Assembly (NCBI GenBank): GCA_016234495.1 | Contig: JACRBI010000008.1 | Coordinates: forward strand, 62,001-126,000 | Direction: 5' to 3' | DNA: 64,000 nt | Source of the DNA: Chloroflexota bacterium | Lineage (GTDB): Bacteria; Chloroflexota; Anaerolineae; Anaerolineales; Villigracilaceae | In this document: piece by piece, positions 27,101 to 34,367 of the stretch | Numbering within the stretch: position 1 is the first letter of the stretch | How the letters are laid out: the number at the start of each line of letters is the position of its first letter | Notes under the pieces: model-generated | Databases searched by the model: none | What the model saw: the letters and a program-made list of their open reading frames with translations, nothing else | Told to the model about the DNA's origin: nothing | Made by a program: the position numbers and the translations under genes

Positions 27101-28694
27101 CCTTGTCCACTTCAACTCGCCCGCGTGGATGATTGACCTGCTTGAGACAATTCGATTCCACGCGCTGACCGATGGCAAAGATGACCACATCTGCTGGGAT
27201 GACTTCCTCAGTTTCGGGGAATTCTTCGAAATCGGGGCGACCATCTACAAAGCCGTGGAAGTCAACGGTCACTGTGCGGACGCCCGTCAATTTGCCGTTG
27301 TCGTTGGTGACTTCCTTGAATGTGCGGGATGGGAAAATCTCGATATCTTCTTCTTCTGCGTCGCGCAATTCCCACTCGTGGGCTGGCATTTGTCCGCGCC
27401 CTTCGAGACAGGTCATGCCGACCCAACTTGCACCCAAACGAACGGCGGTCATGGCAGTATCTACTGCGACATTGCCGCCGCCGAGGATGAGGACGCGCTT
27501 GTTGGTAATTGGTGATTGGAGATTAGGAATTGGAGATTGGAGACTTGTGTTTCGCAAAAATTCTGTGGCTAATAAAACATCTGGCAAATCATTACCTGGA
27601 ATTGGCAACTTGATTCCGCCGTGCGCGCCGATGGCGACGAAGACTGAATCGAATTCATTGAGCAAGGCTTCCACATCTTCGACGCGGTGATTGAGTTGCA
27701 AGTCAATGCCTTCAGCGATGATGGCGTCAATCTCGCGCTGAATCACGTCATGCGGCAGGCGGTGAGCAGGGACTCCGACGCGCATCATCCCGCCTGGGAT
27801 GGGCAACGCCTCAAAAACCGTCACCTTACATCCCTGACGAACAAGGTCACGCGCGCAAGTCAAGCCTGCGGGTCCCGCGCCGATGATGGCGACTCGTTTA
27901 TCTTGTAATTGGAGATTGGTGATTGGTGATTGACTGTCACCTACTAATCTCCAATCTTTAATCTCTAATCTCTGCTCTTCCGCCCAATCCGCCACAAACC
28001 TCTTCACGCCCATCACATTCACCGCCGAGTCAACCTGTGCGCGGTTGCAGGCGTCTTCACAGCGATGACTGCACACGCGTCCGCAGATGGATGGGAACGG
28101 ATTATCTTCAAGGATGGTGCGATACGCGTCGGCGAAACGTCCCTCAGCCACCAAAGCCAAATAGCCTTGCGCGCGTTGATGAATTGGACACGCGTCACGG
28201 CACGGAGCAATTCCATTTTTCTCAATTGCAAACGCATTCGGGATGGCTTGCGGATATAGTTTATAGATTGCTTTGCGCTTTGAGAGTTCGCCGTTGAATT
28301 GGTCGGGCAGGCTGATGGGACAAGCCGCGGCACAGTCGCCACAACCCGTACATTTTTTCAAGTCCACGTAACGCGGATGCTGGCGGATGGTCACGGTCAA
28401 ATCGCCAGGCTCGCCCACAATTGATTCAACTTCGGCGCAGTTCATTAACTCGATGTTGAGATGCCGTCCCACTTCCACCAACTTGGGCGACATAATGCAC
28501 ATCGCGCAGTCGTTGGTGGGGAAGGTTTTATCCAGCATGGACATCGTGCCGCCGATGGCGGGCGCTTTATCGAGCAGGTAGGTTTTGATTCCCGACTCAG
28601 CCAAATCGAGCGCGGCTTGCATGCCCGCAATGCCCGCGCCGACGACCAGCGCAGAGCCAACGGGAGATTTGTCGAGTTTGCCATCTGTGTTCAT
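24132..28694 (-). CDS. hdrA: Giant HdrA-GltD-HdrA fusion protein (1520 residues)
   Basis: One unbroken frame encodes two HdrA units around a GltD-like module. Order: FAD site near 20 (LVVGAGIAGMQAALDLAESG), 4Fe-4S CTGCGDCAAACPI near 113-126, GltD cysteines (CRDACP near 163, CGRVCSHRCEDAC near 204-218), FAD site near 266, NAD(P) site near 400, CLHCGVCSECNQC near 651-668, CVGSRD near 750, a second HdrA start VGVFICHCGIN near 966, a third dinucleotide site LVIGGGLAGMTSAL near 1105, a second CVGSRD...CSRVCC, and C-terminal 4Fe-4S motifs from 1453 (CAACGQCVEICP, CQGCGACVAACP). At least five linkers are encoded by dispersed repeats. It overlaps hdrB by four bases. It is predicted to be the flavin core of a bifurcating complex using NAD(P)(H). 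Confidence 0.88.
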   Translation of the reverse strand: MNTDGKLDKSPVGSALVVGAGIAGMQAALDLAESGIKTYLLDKAPAIGGTMSMLDKTFPTNDCAMCIMSPKLVEVGRHLNIELMNCAEVESIVGEPGDLTVTIRQHPRYVDLKKCTGCGDCAAACPISLPDQFNGELSKRKAIYKLYPQAIPNAFAIEKNGIAPCRDACPIHQRAQGYLALVAEGRFADAYRTILEDNPFPSICGRVCSHRCEDACNRAQVDSAVNVMGVKRFVADWAEEQRLEIKDWRLVGDSQSPITNLQLQDKRVAIIGAGPAGLTCARDLVRQGCKVTVFEALPIPGGMMRVGVPAHRLPHDVIQREIDAIIAEGIDLQLNHRVEDVEALLNEFDSVFVAIGAHGGIKLPIPGNDLPDVLLATEFLRNTSLQSPIPNLQSPITNKRVLILGGGNVAVDTAMTAVRLGASWVGMTCLEGRGQMPAHEWELRDAEEEDIEIFPSRTFKEVTNDNGKLTGVRTVTVDFHGFVDGRPDFEEFPETEEVIPADVVIFAIGQRVESNCLKQVNHPRGRVEVDKETLATNIAGIFAGGDAVTGTAFIVDAIAAGHRAAKSINIYLTESQLPTLAPHASAGVSNHQSPIAKLTADEVHERIVTGKASAAIRAEMSKRTPAERIADFSEIAYALTENQARAEAARCLHCGVCSECNQCVYVCRANAISHTEIEHLTELNVGAVILTPGLEPMDGNIRPEYGYGRYPNVVTSIQFERMLSASGPFKGSVQRPSDGNHPRKVAWIQCVGSRDCTHTSAPLSQIGGGEGERADYCSSVCCMYTTKEAIIAKEHDAHIEPTVFYIDIRSFGKGFDPYIERARNEHGIRYLRCMVSSVKENPINHNLRLTYVTWDGKPISHEDEFDMIVLSVGLRPTDSTRALAERLRIRLTDSGFADIDRFSPTQTSVPGVFVAGAFAEPKDIPESVIEASCAAAQVSALLGTARGTLTRVPEYPAERDVSDEPERVGVFICHCGINIGAVVNVPQVVEYARTLPGVAYAEHNLYTCSQDTQMRLTERIKEQGLNRVIVASCTPRTHEPLFQDTLRGAGLNPHLFEMANIREHDSWVHKHVPESATDKAKQLVAMAVAKGRKLRPITRSTFDVNHNALVIGGGLAGMTSALSIAKQGFGVFLVEREHELGGNLRHIHTGTFGSDDPQRLLRETIDAVHSEPRINVMTGAEVTRVGGYTGQFSSSVHLADGSTAELTHGAIVLATGARGMTPTEYQYGKHPNIITQKELEELLTNRQSEIVNPKSVLMIQCVGSRDEKHPYCSRVCCTQALKNSLAIKKQSPETQVIVLYRDLRSYGFREYLYRDARKAGVIFLEYSELDKPKVAIENNQLKVNVAVQPENQTVALEPDWLVLSAGIEPEPSNSTLAQLLKVPLNAAGFFLEAHVKLRPVDFAAEGIFLAGLAHSPRAIEETIAQAQAASVRAVALLARSKLESTPIVASVNPKLCAACGQCVEICPYGARRLEPGMSHAEVIEVLCQGCGACVAACPNKASQQKGFTLDEIFGMLDVVV

Positions 28695-29536
28695 ACGGCA
28701 ACCCTTTCGAGAACAGGTCTCGGATCAATCAAATGTTTGCTGAACCATTTTTCTGAATCAGATAAACCAAACGCCAGACCCAGCAATTCGGTGAAATAAA
28801 ACGCAGGGACTTTCGGCTCGGCGGTCTGACGCATTTCAAGGTTGACCTGACACAACGGGCAAGCCGTTGCAATCGTGTCCGCACCTGCTTCACGCGCGCG
28901 CTCCGCCAACTTCCCCACGAGATTTTGCACAACGTCCGAACGACTCAACGATAGACTTCCCCCGCAACAATCCGTCGCATGTGACCACGGCATGACTTCC
29001 GCGCCCACAGCCCGCAGCAACTCCGCCATCACCTGCGGATTGTCGGGATCGTCGAATTGTGCGATCTCTGGCGGACGCACCAACAAGCAGCCGTAATAAG
29101 TAACGACTTTCAATCCATTAAGCGGATGTCTCGTCTCTTCTGCGATTCTTTTAACTCCAACATCTTCTGCCAAAACAGCGAGGACGGGTCTGACTGCGAC
29201 CGAGCCTGTGTACTGGAACCCAAGCATGGATTCCAGCTGTGAGCGAGTCGCCGCGTCGTTACGCATGGCCATGTCTGCGCCTTTGAGTCGGTTGTAGCAA
29301 GCGGCGCATGGGATGACGAGGTCGCGGTCAAATGCCTGGGCCAGGGACAATGTCTGGGCTGGCAGAGCAAGCGCCAGATTATGATCGAACACGTGCGCGG
29401 ATGATGCTCCGCAGCAGTTCCAGCCATCCAGTTCAGTTAATCCCAATCCAAGATGTTTGAACACTGCGCGGGTTGAGAGTCCATATTCAAGTCCAGTGGA
29501 ATGCAGGGAGCAGCCGGGGTAATAGGAGTAGTTCAT
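28691..29536 (-). CDS. hdrB: HdrB-like disulfide reductase subunit
   Basis: This 281-residue protein has both CCG domains that bind the non-cubane 4Fe-4S clusters of HdrB: YYPGCSLHSTG with WNCCGASSAHV and CAACYNR, then TYYGCLLVRPP with DCCGGSLSLSR and ACPLCQVNLEM. All expected cysteines are present, so it should be active. It overlaps hdrC upstream and hdrA downstream by four bases each, a strictly coupled hdrC-hdrB-hdrA order. Confidence 0.92.
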   Translation of the reverse strand: MNYSYYPGCSLHSTGLEYGLSTRAVFKHLGLGLTELDGWNCCGASSAHVFDHNLALALPAQTLSLAQAFDRDLVIPCAACYNRLKGADMAMRNDAATRSQLESMLGFQYTGSVAVRPVLAVLAEDVGVKRIAEETRHPLNGLKVVTYYGCLLVRPPEIAQFDDPDNPQVMAELLRAVGAEVMPWSHATDCCGGSLSLSRSDVVQNLVGKLAERAREAGADTIATACPLCQVNLEMRQTAEPKVPAFYFTELLGLAFGLSDSEKWFSKHLIDPRPVLERVAV

Positions 29537-30060
29537 TTTTTGCTCCGCTGAAAAATTTGTCGCACCTGCGCGGACGCGGTGATTCGCGCGGGCAACAATG
29601 GAACTTTGCCGCGCACGAACAAGCCGATGCCCGCGGGGATGTCGTTCATCAATGGAACTTTGGAAAGTATCTTGAACAGCCCCAGCATGAAAGCTTCATG
29701 CGAGCGTCCGAATCTTTTCACTACGCCCATGAACAAACGATGGAACAAGAGCGCGTCGCGTTCGCCTGCCGCATACCCGCGCGCCAACGAAATTTGACGC
29801 AGCCCGTCCATCGTCGCCGCTATGTTGATACCGTTGGGACAGCGCGTGGCGCAGGTGTAACATCCCACGCACAGCCAGATGTCGCGGCTCTTGAAGATGG
29901 CATCATCCCGCCCAAGCGCAACCATCCGCAAGAGCAGGTCGGGGCCGTATTGCATCGCGTCCACTACGGGGCAGCCCGCCGTGCATTTGTGGCAGTGATA
30001 GCACAATCCGATTTGTTGACCCGACAGGCGGTCAACTTCCAGAACAAGATTGCTGTTCAT
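29533..30060 (-). CDS. hdrC: HdrC-like 2x[4Fe-4S] subunit
   Basis: This 175-residue protein carries two 4Fe-4S motifs with Cys20/23/26/30 and Cys64/67/70/74 and a helical C-terminal part, the HdrC layout. It carries electrons between HdrA and HdrB. ATG at 30060 has an AAGGAG site five bases upstream; a second ATG at 30075 has none. It follows the channel gene (stop at 30119) after a short hairpin-containing gap. Confidence 0.92.
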   Translation of the reverse strand: MNSNLVLEVDRLSGQQIGLCYHCHKCTAGCPVVDAMQYGPDLLLRMVALGRDDAIFKSRDIWLCVGCYTCATRCPNGINIAATMDGLRQISLARGYAAGERDALLFHRLFMGVVKRFGRSHEAFMLGLFKILSKVPLMNDIPAGIGLFVRGKVPLLPARITASAQVRQIFQRSKK

Positions 30061-30076
30061 GTGGACTCCTTGCACT

Positions 30077-30111
30077 CAAGTGACATTCACCTCCAAGGTG
30101 ACAGTCACTTG
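30077..30111 (-). other. Hairpin between the channel gene and hdrC
   Basis: CAAGTGAC-TCACCT and AGGTGA-GTCACTTG form a stem with two mismatches and a small loop, immediately upstream of the hdrC ribosome site. There is no T-run, so it is not a typical terminator. It may be a repeat or a processing/stability element that sets different levels of channel and Hdr mRNA. Confidence 0.55.
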
Positions 30112-30118
30112 TAACCCT

Positions 30119-31018
30119 TTACGGATGATGTTCGGCAGGCTTCATTTGAGTTGGATTGGCGGCCGTTTTTGCTGCTGTCCGCAGGTAAATGGACCAGTAC
30201 ACCAAACCCACCATTACCGCGCCGCCGATGATGTTGCCGATGGTGACGGGAATCAGGTTGGCCAGGAAGAAATTGCCCCAGGTGAGGTTCGGAAAATCGG
30301 CGGCGGTTTTTCCGATCTGCGTCCAGAATTCGGGGCTTGCCCCTGCTTTGATGAATAAAGCCGCCGGGATGAAGTACATGTTGGCGATGCTGTGTTCGAA
30401 CCCTGCCGCCACAAAGGCAGTGATAGGCGGCACGATGGCCAGCACTCGGTCGGTGGTGGAACGCGCGCTCATGCATAACCAGACCGCCAGACACACGAGG
30501 GCGTTGCAGAAGATGCCCAGTACGATGGCTTGCATAAATTCCAGGCCTGACTTGGTATGAGCGATAGTCAAGGCGTTCAGCCCCAATGTCCCGCCGCTGA
30601 ACAGATATTGCTTGGAGAGGAACATCATATAGGCTGTGAGAACCGAACCGATAAAATTCCCCAAATAGACGATGATCCAATTGCGGAGCAACTGCGCGGT
30701 TGTCACTTTGTGGCTGGCCCAGGCCATGACGATCAGGTTGTTACCTGTGAACAGTTCAGCGCCTGCGACCACCACCAAAATCAGACCGAGGCTGAAGGTT
30801 AGCCCTCCCACAATTCTGACAATGCCGTAGGGCAGGGCGCTCCCGCCGGTTGTGGCGGTGGTGGAAAATACAGCGCCGAGGGCGATGAATGCGCCGGCAA
30901 GTACTGCCAGTGCAAACATCCTGAACGAATTCAGCTTGGATTTGTTGACGCCCGTATTTTCAGCCTTTCCTGCCATTTCGGGCGGCATTAAAGCATCAAA
31001 GGAAATTTGGTCTTGCAT
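30119..31018 (-). CDS. focA: Formate/nitrite channel of the FNT family
   Basis: This 299-residue protein is a six-helix FNT channel. Its family residues fall at the same numbers as in FocA: Thr91 (LFTGNNLIVMAW), Lys156 (AHTKSGLE) and His209 (GFEHSIANMYF). FNT channels pass formate, nitrite or hydrosulfide; substrate cannot be fixed from this sequence. It is the first gene of the co-directional redox run and is divergent from a histidine kinase gene. A likely promoter (TTGACC, 17 bp, TAAAAC) lies at 31060-31088 and AAGGAG precedes the ATG. Formate fits the FrhB/FdhB-like and PurU genes, but nitrite fits the NarX/NarL-like regulators. Confidence 0.93.
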   Translation of the reverse strand: MQDQISFDALMPPEMAGKAENTGVNKSKLNSFRMFALAVLAGAFIALGAVFSTTATTGGSALPYGIVRIVGGLTFSLGLILVVVAGAELFTGNNLIVMAWASHKVTTAQLLRNWIIVYLGNFIGSVLTAYMMFLSKQYLFSGGTLGLNALTIAHTKSGLEFMQAIVLGIFCNALVCLAVWLCMSARSTTDRVLAIVPPITAFVAAGFEHSIANMYFIPAALFIKAGASPEFWTQIGKTAADFPNLTWGNFFLANLIPVTIGNIIGGAVMVGLVYWSIYLRTAAKTAANPTQMKPAEHHP

Positions 31019-31059
31019 GGCATCTTCTCCTTAAATGAAGCCTCAACGAAGGAACTTCA

Positions 31060-31088
31060 GTTTTAGGTTACACCGGATGACAGGTCAA
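31060..31088 (-). promoter_or_regulatory. Candidate promoter of the channel and hdr genes
   Basis: On the minus strand, TTGACC (31083-31088) and TAAAAC (31060-31065) are 17 bp apart, placing the start about 35 bases before the channel ATG. The -35 box is one base from consensus; the -10 box is weaker. Confidence 0.45.
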
Positions 31089-31118
31089 AATCATCCATTT
31101 CCCGCCTGAAATGTGGCC

Positions 31119-31166
31119 GGGCATATGCCCTAGCGGCCGAAGAATTAGACCTGAATCGGGCGATTC
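31119..31166. promoter_or_regulatory. Two palindromes in the divergent channel/kinase promoter region
   Basis: GGGCATATGCCC at 31119-31130 is a perfect 12-bp palindrome, and GAATCGGGCGATTC at 31153-31166 has perfect 5-bp arms around four bases. They sit between the channel promoter and the kinase promoter, so they could be binding sites for the adjacent NarL-like regulator. They do not match the E. coli NarL heptamer. Confidence 0.45.
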
Positions 31167-31182
31167 TGTCCTCGCAGTTTGC

Positions 31183-31211
31183 TTGTGTCTGCCAAATGCT
31201 TATGCTATGAT
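31183..31211 (+). promoter_or_regulatory. Candidate promoter of the two-component genes
   Basis: TTGTGT (31183-31188) and TATGAT (31206-31211) are 17 bp apart. The start point would fall within a few bases of the kinase ATG at 31220, and no ribosome site is visible there, so the mRNA may be leaderless. Confidence 0.45.
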
Positions 31212-31219
31212 AAATCTTG

Positions 31220-32323
31220 ATGAACCCGCCTCATGGTTTATATGCCCGATATCATCAATTTGTACTGCGATTTTCGATCTTCAATCGTGTTTTAATTGGT
31301 AATTCCTTGATTATAATTTTTGGGGCTGTTGCAGGCACGTACTTTACCCGCCGGCTGGCGCTTCTTGGGGATATCAGGCTGGTTTTTCTTTTTTCCTTCT
31401 TTGGCATATTAATTACACTTGCTGTAAATTATTTGATTATTAAATCTGCTTTGAATCCCTTGCGTGAACTGGGTCAGGCGCTTGAGCAGGTCAGTGTTGA
31501 ACAGGTTAAGATTCCCGCAGACCTCAAAAAATATGAAGATCAGGATATTCACCGCCTTGTGACCACTGTCGACGCGATGCTGACCCGCCTCGAAAAACGC
31601 ACCAGCCTGCTGAAAGCCATTTCAGAGCGCGCCATCCATGCGCAAGAGGAGGAACGAGTCCGCATTGCCCGCAGCTTGCATGACGATACCGCCCAGACGA
31701 TATCCATGTTGATCATCAACCTCGAAAGAATCGAAAAGAAGATTCCGCAGGATGACCCTGACTTGTCACGGCGGGTGAGCGAATCTTATAAAGTGGCGAC
31801 CTTGTTGCTGGAAAATTTACGGAAGGTGATTTGGGATCTGCGCCCCTCGATTCTGGATGACCTTGGGCTGATTCCGGCCATCCGCTGGTATGCCCAAACC
31901 AACCTTGATGAAAAAGGCATTCAGGTTGAAATGAAAGTTGGGATCGGAGCAATGCGTCTGCCGCCTCATCTGGAGACGATGTTATTCCGCATTTTGCAGG
32001 AGGCGGTGAGCAATATCGTCCGTCATGCCAAAGCCAGCAACGTGATCATCAGTCTTCGGCCCGAGGGGAATCATGTGATACTGGAAGTCCGGGATAATGG
32101 CCGCGGCTTTGATGTGGAAAGAACCACAGGCGATGCCGTGACACGGAAACAACTTGGGCTACTGGGGATGCAGGAGCGCGCCTCTTTGGTGAATGGGCTT
32201 GTGAAAGTCGAATCAACACCGGGTGTGGGAACGACTCTGCGGGTTTATATCCCTTTGAATGTTGAAGACGCGATTGGATCGAACACCACTGTGGATATGG
32301 AATTGCAGAAAGAGATGAGATAA
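31220..32323 (+). CDS. NarX/LiaS-type sensor histidine kinase
   Basis: This 367-residue kinase has two membrane segments (about residues 24-41 and 54-74) with only a very short extracytoplasmic part between, a HAMP-like linker, a HisKA_3 dimerisation domain with the phospho-acceptor His154 (IARSLHDDTAQT), and an HATPase_c domain with NIVRHAKASN, DNGRGFD and GVGTTL. HisKA_3 kinases pair with NarL-type regulators, and the next gene is one. The lack of an external domain suggests it senses the membrane or cytoplasm. ATG at 31220 chosen; TTG at 31217 is the alternative. It is divergent from the channel gene. Confidence 0.92.
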   Translation: MNPPHGLYARYHQFVLRFSIFNRVLIGNSLIIIFGAVAGTYFTRRLALLGDIRLVFLFSFFGILITLAVNYLIIKSALNPLRELGQALEQVSVEQVKIPADLKKYEDQDIHRLVTTVDAMLTRLEKRTSLLKAISERAIHAQEEERVRIARSLHDDTAQTISMLIINLERIEKKIPQDDPDLSRRVSESYKVATLLLENLRKVIWDLRPSILDDLGLIPAIRWYAQTNLDEKGIQVEMKVGIGAMRLPPHLETMLFRILQEAVSNIVRHAKASNVIISLRPEGNHVILEVRDNGRGFDVERTTGDAVTRKQLGLLGMQERASLVNGLVKVESTPGVGTTLRVYIPLNVEDAIGSNTTVDMELQKEMR

Positions 32324-32330
32324 TACGACC

Positions 32331-32987
32331 ATGAGTCAAAAAATCAGCATTTTGATCGCAGACGACCATACCCTGTTTCGAAGCGGAATCCGCGCCCTGC
32401 TCGAAGATGAGCAGGATATTGTCATCGTGGGTGAGTCGAACGATGGGCGGGAAACTGTCCGACTAGCGGGTCAACTTAAACCAAATGTGATTCTGATGGA
32501 TATTGCCATGCCCCTGCTCAACGGTCTTGAGGCGACCCGCCAGATCAAGCATGAACACCCAGAGATCAATGTGCTTGTACTGACGATGTACGACCACGAG
32601 GAATATTTCCGCCAGATGCTGGAGGTGGGCGCATCGGGATACATTATTAAAAGAGCGGCAGCTCATGAACTTGTTTCCGCAATCCGCGCTGTTTATAACG
32701 GTGAGGCAGTCCTGTCTCCGGTAATCACGCGCCTTGTGTTGGAAGATTATCTCAGGCGGGATTCTGCCACAAAAGTGGAAGATGACCCAAACACACTTTC
32801 ATCGCGCGAACGCGAAGTGTTGCAGCTCATCGCAGAAGGAAAGACCAGCCGCGAAATTGCCGAGATATTGAGCCTCTCGGTTAAGACGGTGCAATCTCAC
32901 CGCACCAATCTAATGCAAAAGCTTGACCTGCACGACCGCGGCGACCTCATCAAGTACGCGATCCAGAAGAAGATTATTGAGCTTTAA
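32331..32987 (+). CDS. NarL/FixJ-family response regulator
   Basis: This 218-residue regulator has a receiver domain with the acidic pair Asp11-Asp12 and phospho-acceptor Asp57 (VILMDIAMPLLNG), and a C-terminal LuxR-type helix-turn-helix (LSSREREVLQLIAEGKTSREIA). It follows the kinase gene by seven bases and is its partner. Candidate targets are the divergent channel/hdr genes, given the palindromes between them. A terminator follows at 33118. Confidence 0.95.
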   Translation: MSQKISILIADDHTLFRSGIRALLEDEQDIVIVGESNDGRETVRLAGQLKPNVILMDIAMPLLNGLEATRQIKHEHPEINVLVLTMYDHEEYFRQMLEVGASGYIIKRAAAHELVSAIRAVYNGEAVLSPVITRLVLEDYLRRDSATKVEDDPNTLSSREREVLQLIAEGKTSREIAEILSLSVKTVQSHRTNLMQKLDLHDRGDLIKYAIQKKIIEL

Positions 32988-33067
32988 GAGAGTAACCACA
33001 GCGGGTGTCTTTGGTGCTTTATTGTTTTGACCGCCGCGAGCGACGTTTGCCATAAGGCTAAAAAAGG

Positions 33068-33105
33068 GCAAGCAGGCATTAAGATGGAATTCAATGCCTC
33101 CTTGC
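33068..33105. other. Strong hairpin downstream of the response regulator
   Basis: GCAAGCAGGCATT (33068-33080) and its complement at 33093-33105 pair over 13 positions with one C-C mismatch and a 12-nt loop. It lies just ahead of a better terminator; it may be part of a tandem terminator or a repeat. Confidence 0.55.
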
Positions 33106-33117
33106 TAAGAGAGATAT

Positions 33118-33141
33118 GCGACCATGTGGGGTCGCGTTTTT
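33118..33141 (+). terminator. Rho-independent terminator of the two-component genes
   Basis: GCGACC (33118-33123) pairs with GGTCGC (33130-33135) around a six-base loop and is followed by GTTTTT. It is 130 bases after the response regulator stop. Confidence 0.65.
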
Positions 33142-33307
33142 ATAATACGCAAAAAATCATTGGGTGGGTTATTGACTGATTATGCCGTGGTTATGATTGA
33201 ATTAATTTTTTATAAGGGAAAGTTTAGGGGGGTAATCCAACTTTAACCAGACAAGAATATTACATTAACCCATCAAGCTCCTGATACGTCTAAACTTTGG
33301 CCGATAA

Positions 33308-33571
33308 TTTCAAATTAATCTCAGGAGAAAATATGAACACCAGAAAGTTTTATGCCCCGAAGAAATAAACCCCGGCTTCCTCGAAGGCGCGAACAACCTG
33401 ACCGGCACAGTGAATTCCATTACCTATCTTGGTTCAATCATTCGCGTGCGCATTGACATCGAAGGCCATCTCATCTCCATGGACATGTTCAATGAGCGGA
33501 AGGTGCAAATGCCCATTGTTGGCGACCAATTTCCAGTTAATTTCGATGCGGACGCCTGCTGGCTGCTGTAA
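33308..33571 (+). pseudogene. C-terminal remnant of an ABC transporter ATP-binding protein (TOBE domain)
   Basis: The frame ending at the TAA of 33569-33571 reads as the last part of a PotA/CysA-type ATPase: CPEEINPGFL, then NNLTGTVNSITYLGSIIRVR, then a typical GDQFPVNFDADACWLL end. The ATPase core (Walker motifs) is missing and there is no start codon. A separate tiny frame with a good ribosome site (ATG at 33333, 11 codons) runs into the same place, as if a deletion fused another gene's start to this tail. The following phnW remnant points to a former aminoethylphosphonate uptake operon. Confidence 0.65.
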
Positions 33572-33583
33572 GGAGGCAGAATC

Positions 33584-33889
33584 ATGTTTCCAGGTTTGGA
33601 CGTGCTCTCGAGTCAATTGTCATCATGGAAGGAGAAGGCATTATTCACGCCGGGTCCGTTGACCACAAGCCGCACTGTCAAACAAGCCATGCTTCGTGAT
33701 CTTGGATCGCGCGACTCTGAATTCATCAGCATCGTAAAAGATGTGCGACGGAGGCTGGTTGAATTGGGCGGCGCGTCAGATGAATACACTGCCATACTGA
33801 TGCAGGGCAGTGGCACGTTTGGAATCGAAGCGGCTATTTCTTCGGTCATCCCGCCGGAAGGGAAACTGCTCATTCTGGTCTTTACTTGA
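33584..33889 (+). pseudogene. phnW: Truncated 2-aminoethylphosphonate-pyruvate transaminase
   Basis: The 101-residue product keeps the PhnW N-terminus: [18 protein letters not shown], then [18 protein letters not shown] and [19 protein letters not shown]. Intact PhnW has about 360 residues; here homology stops at the KLLILVF segment and a stop follows, so the PLP lysine domain is lost. The GGAGG ribosome site is intact. It follows the transporter remnant by 12 bases, as expected for an operon of phosphonate uptake and breakdown genes. The other end of the break faces an unrelated fragment on the minus strand. Confidence 0.75.
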
Positions 33890-34080
33890 AGTAAGCCAGA
33901 AGCGGATCCATGCTTTCCGATCTCGCGGTCAAGCCCCAGCGCGATTTCAGAAAGCCGCCAGGTGGCGTTGCCAAAGATAAAATTGATCAACGCTTGAATG
34001 CCCATTGATTGCGGCAGCGCCATTGCCTTTGTAATTTCAAAGAGACACGCTTCGTTCAGCTTTTGATGAGTTGATTGCAT
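33890..34080 (-). pseudogene. Unidentified N-terminal gene fragment facing the phnW remnant
   Basis: On the minus strand about 63 residues starting at ATG 34080 look protein-like (NEACLFEITKAMALP, IFGNATWRLSEIALGLDREIG), but the frame then runs into the antisense of the phnW remnant at about 33890. This looks like a gene cut by the same rearrangement. I do not recognise the family. A TATAAT box (34127-34132 on the minus strand) is present but no ribosome site. Confidence 0.35.
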
Positions 34081-34171
34081 ATTAATGGGTGTTGAAAAAA
34101 AAGTTTTTGCCGGCCGCGCCAGCAAAATTATACACATACAATAATAGACAATATCGGAAATAATCCACTCA

Positions 34172-34261
34172 CTTGACCCTTCGGCATCGCTGCGCGAATG
34201 CGACAGTGCTTTGCGATGCGAAGCAATGCAAAGAGTCGATGCAACGGGCAGTGCCGGGGAG
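34172..34261 (+). repeat. 90-bp dispersed repeat, copy A
   Basis: This segment is about 88% identical to the reverse complement of 42682-42772. It contains the palindrome TTTGCGATGCGAAGCAATGC and ends with GGGCAGTGCCGGGGAG. It lies in non-coding DNA upstream of arsR. Confidence 0.85.
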
Positions 34262-34320
34262 TGTTCGCGTTAAGGATTTCCTGACTTTGCTACAGCCAGG
34301 CAGAAGGTGACAACTGTCAT

Positions 34321-34349
34321 ATTCATTTGTTTGAATGCGTTGGTATAAT
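34321..34349 (+). promoter_or_regulatory. Promoter and candidate ArsR operator
   Basis: TATAAT at 34344-34349 preceded by TG at 34341-34342 is an extended -10 element, about 19 bases before the arsR start codon. The inverted repeat ATTCA-TTTGTT-TGAAT at 34321-34336 overlaps the -35 area and could be the site through which ArsR represses its own operon. Confidence 0.5.
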
Positions 34350-34367
34350 ACATTCAGGATTACGAAT

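Noticed and set aside
33613-33889. Minus-strand frame across the phnW remnant
   Set aside because: This part is the antisense of recognisable PhnW sequence; only the upstream piece (33890-34080) looks like a gene fragment.
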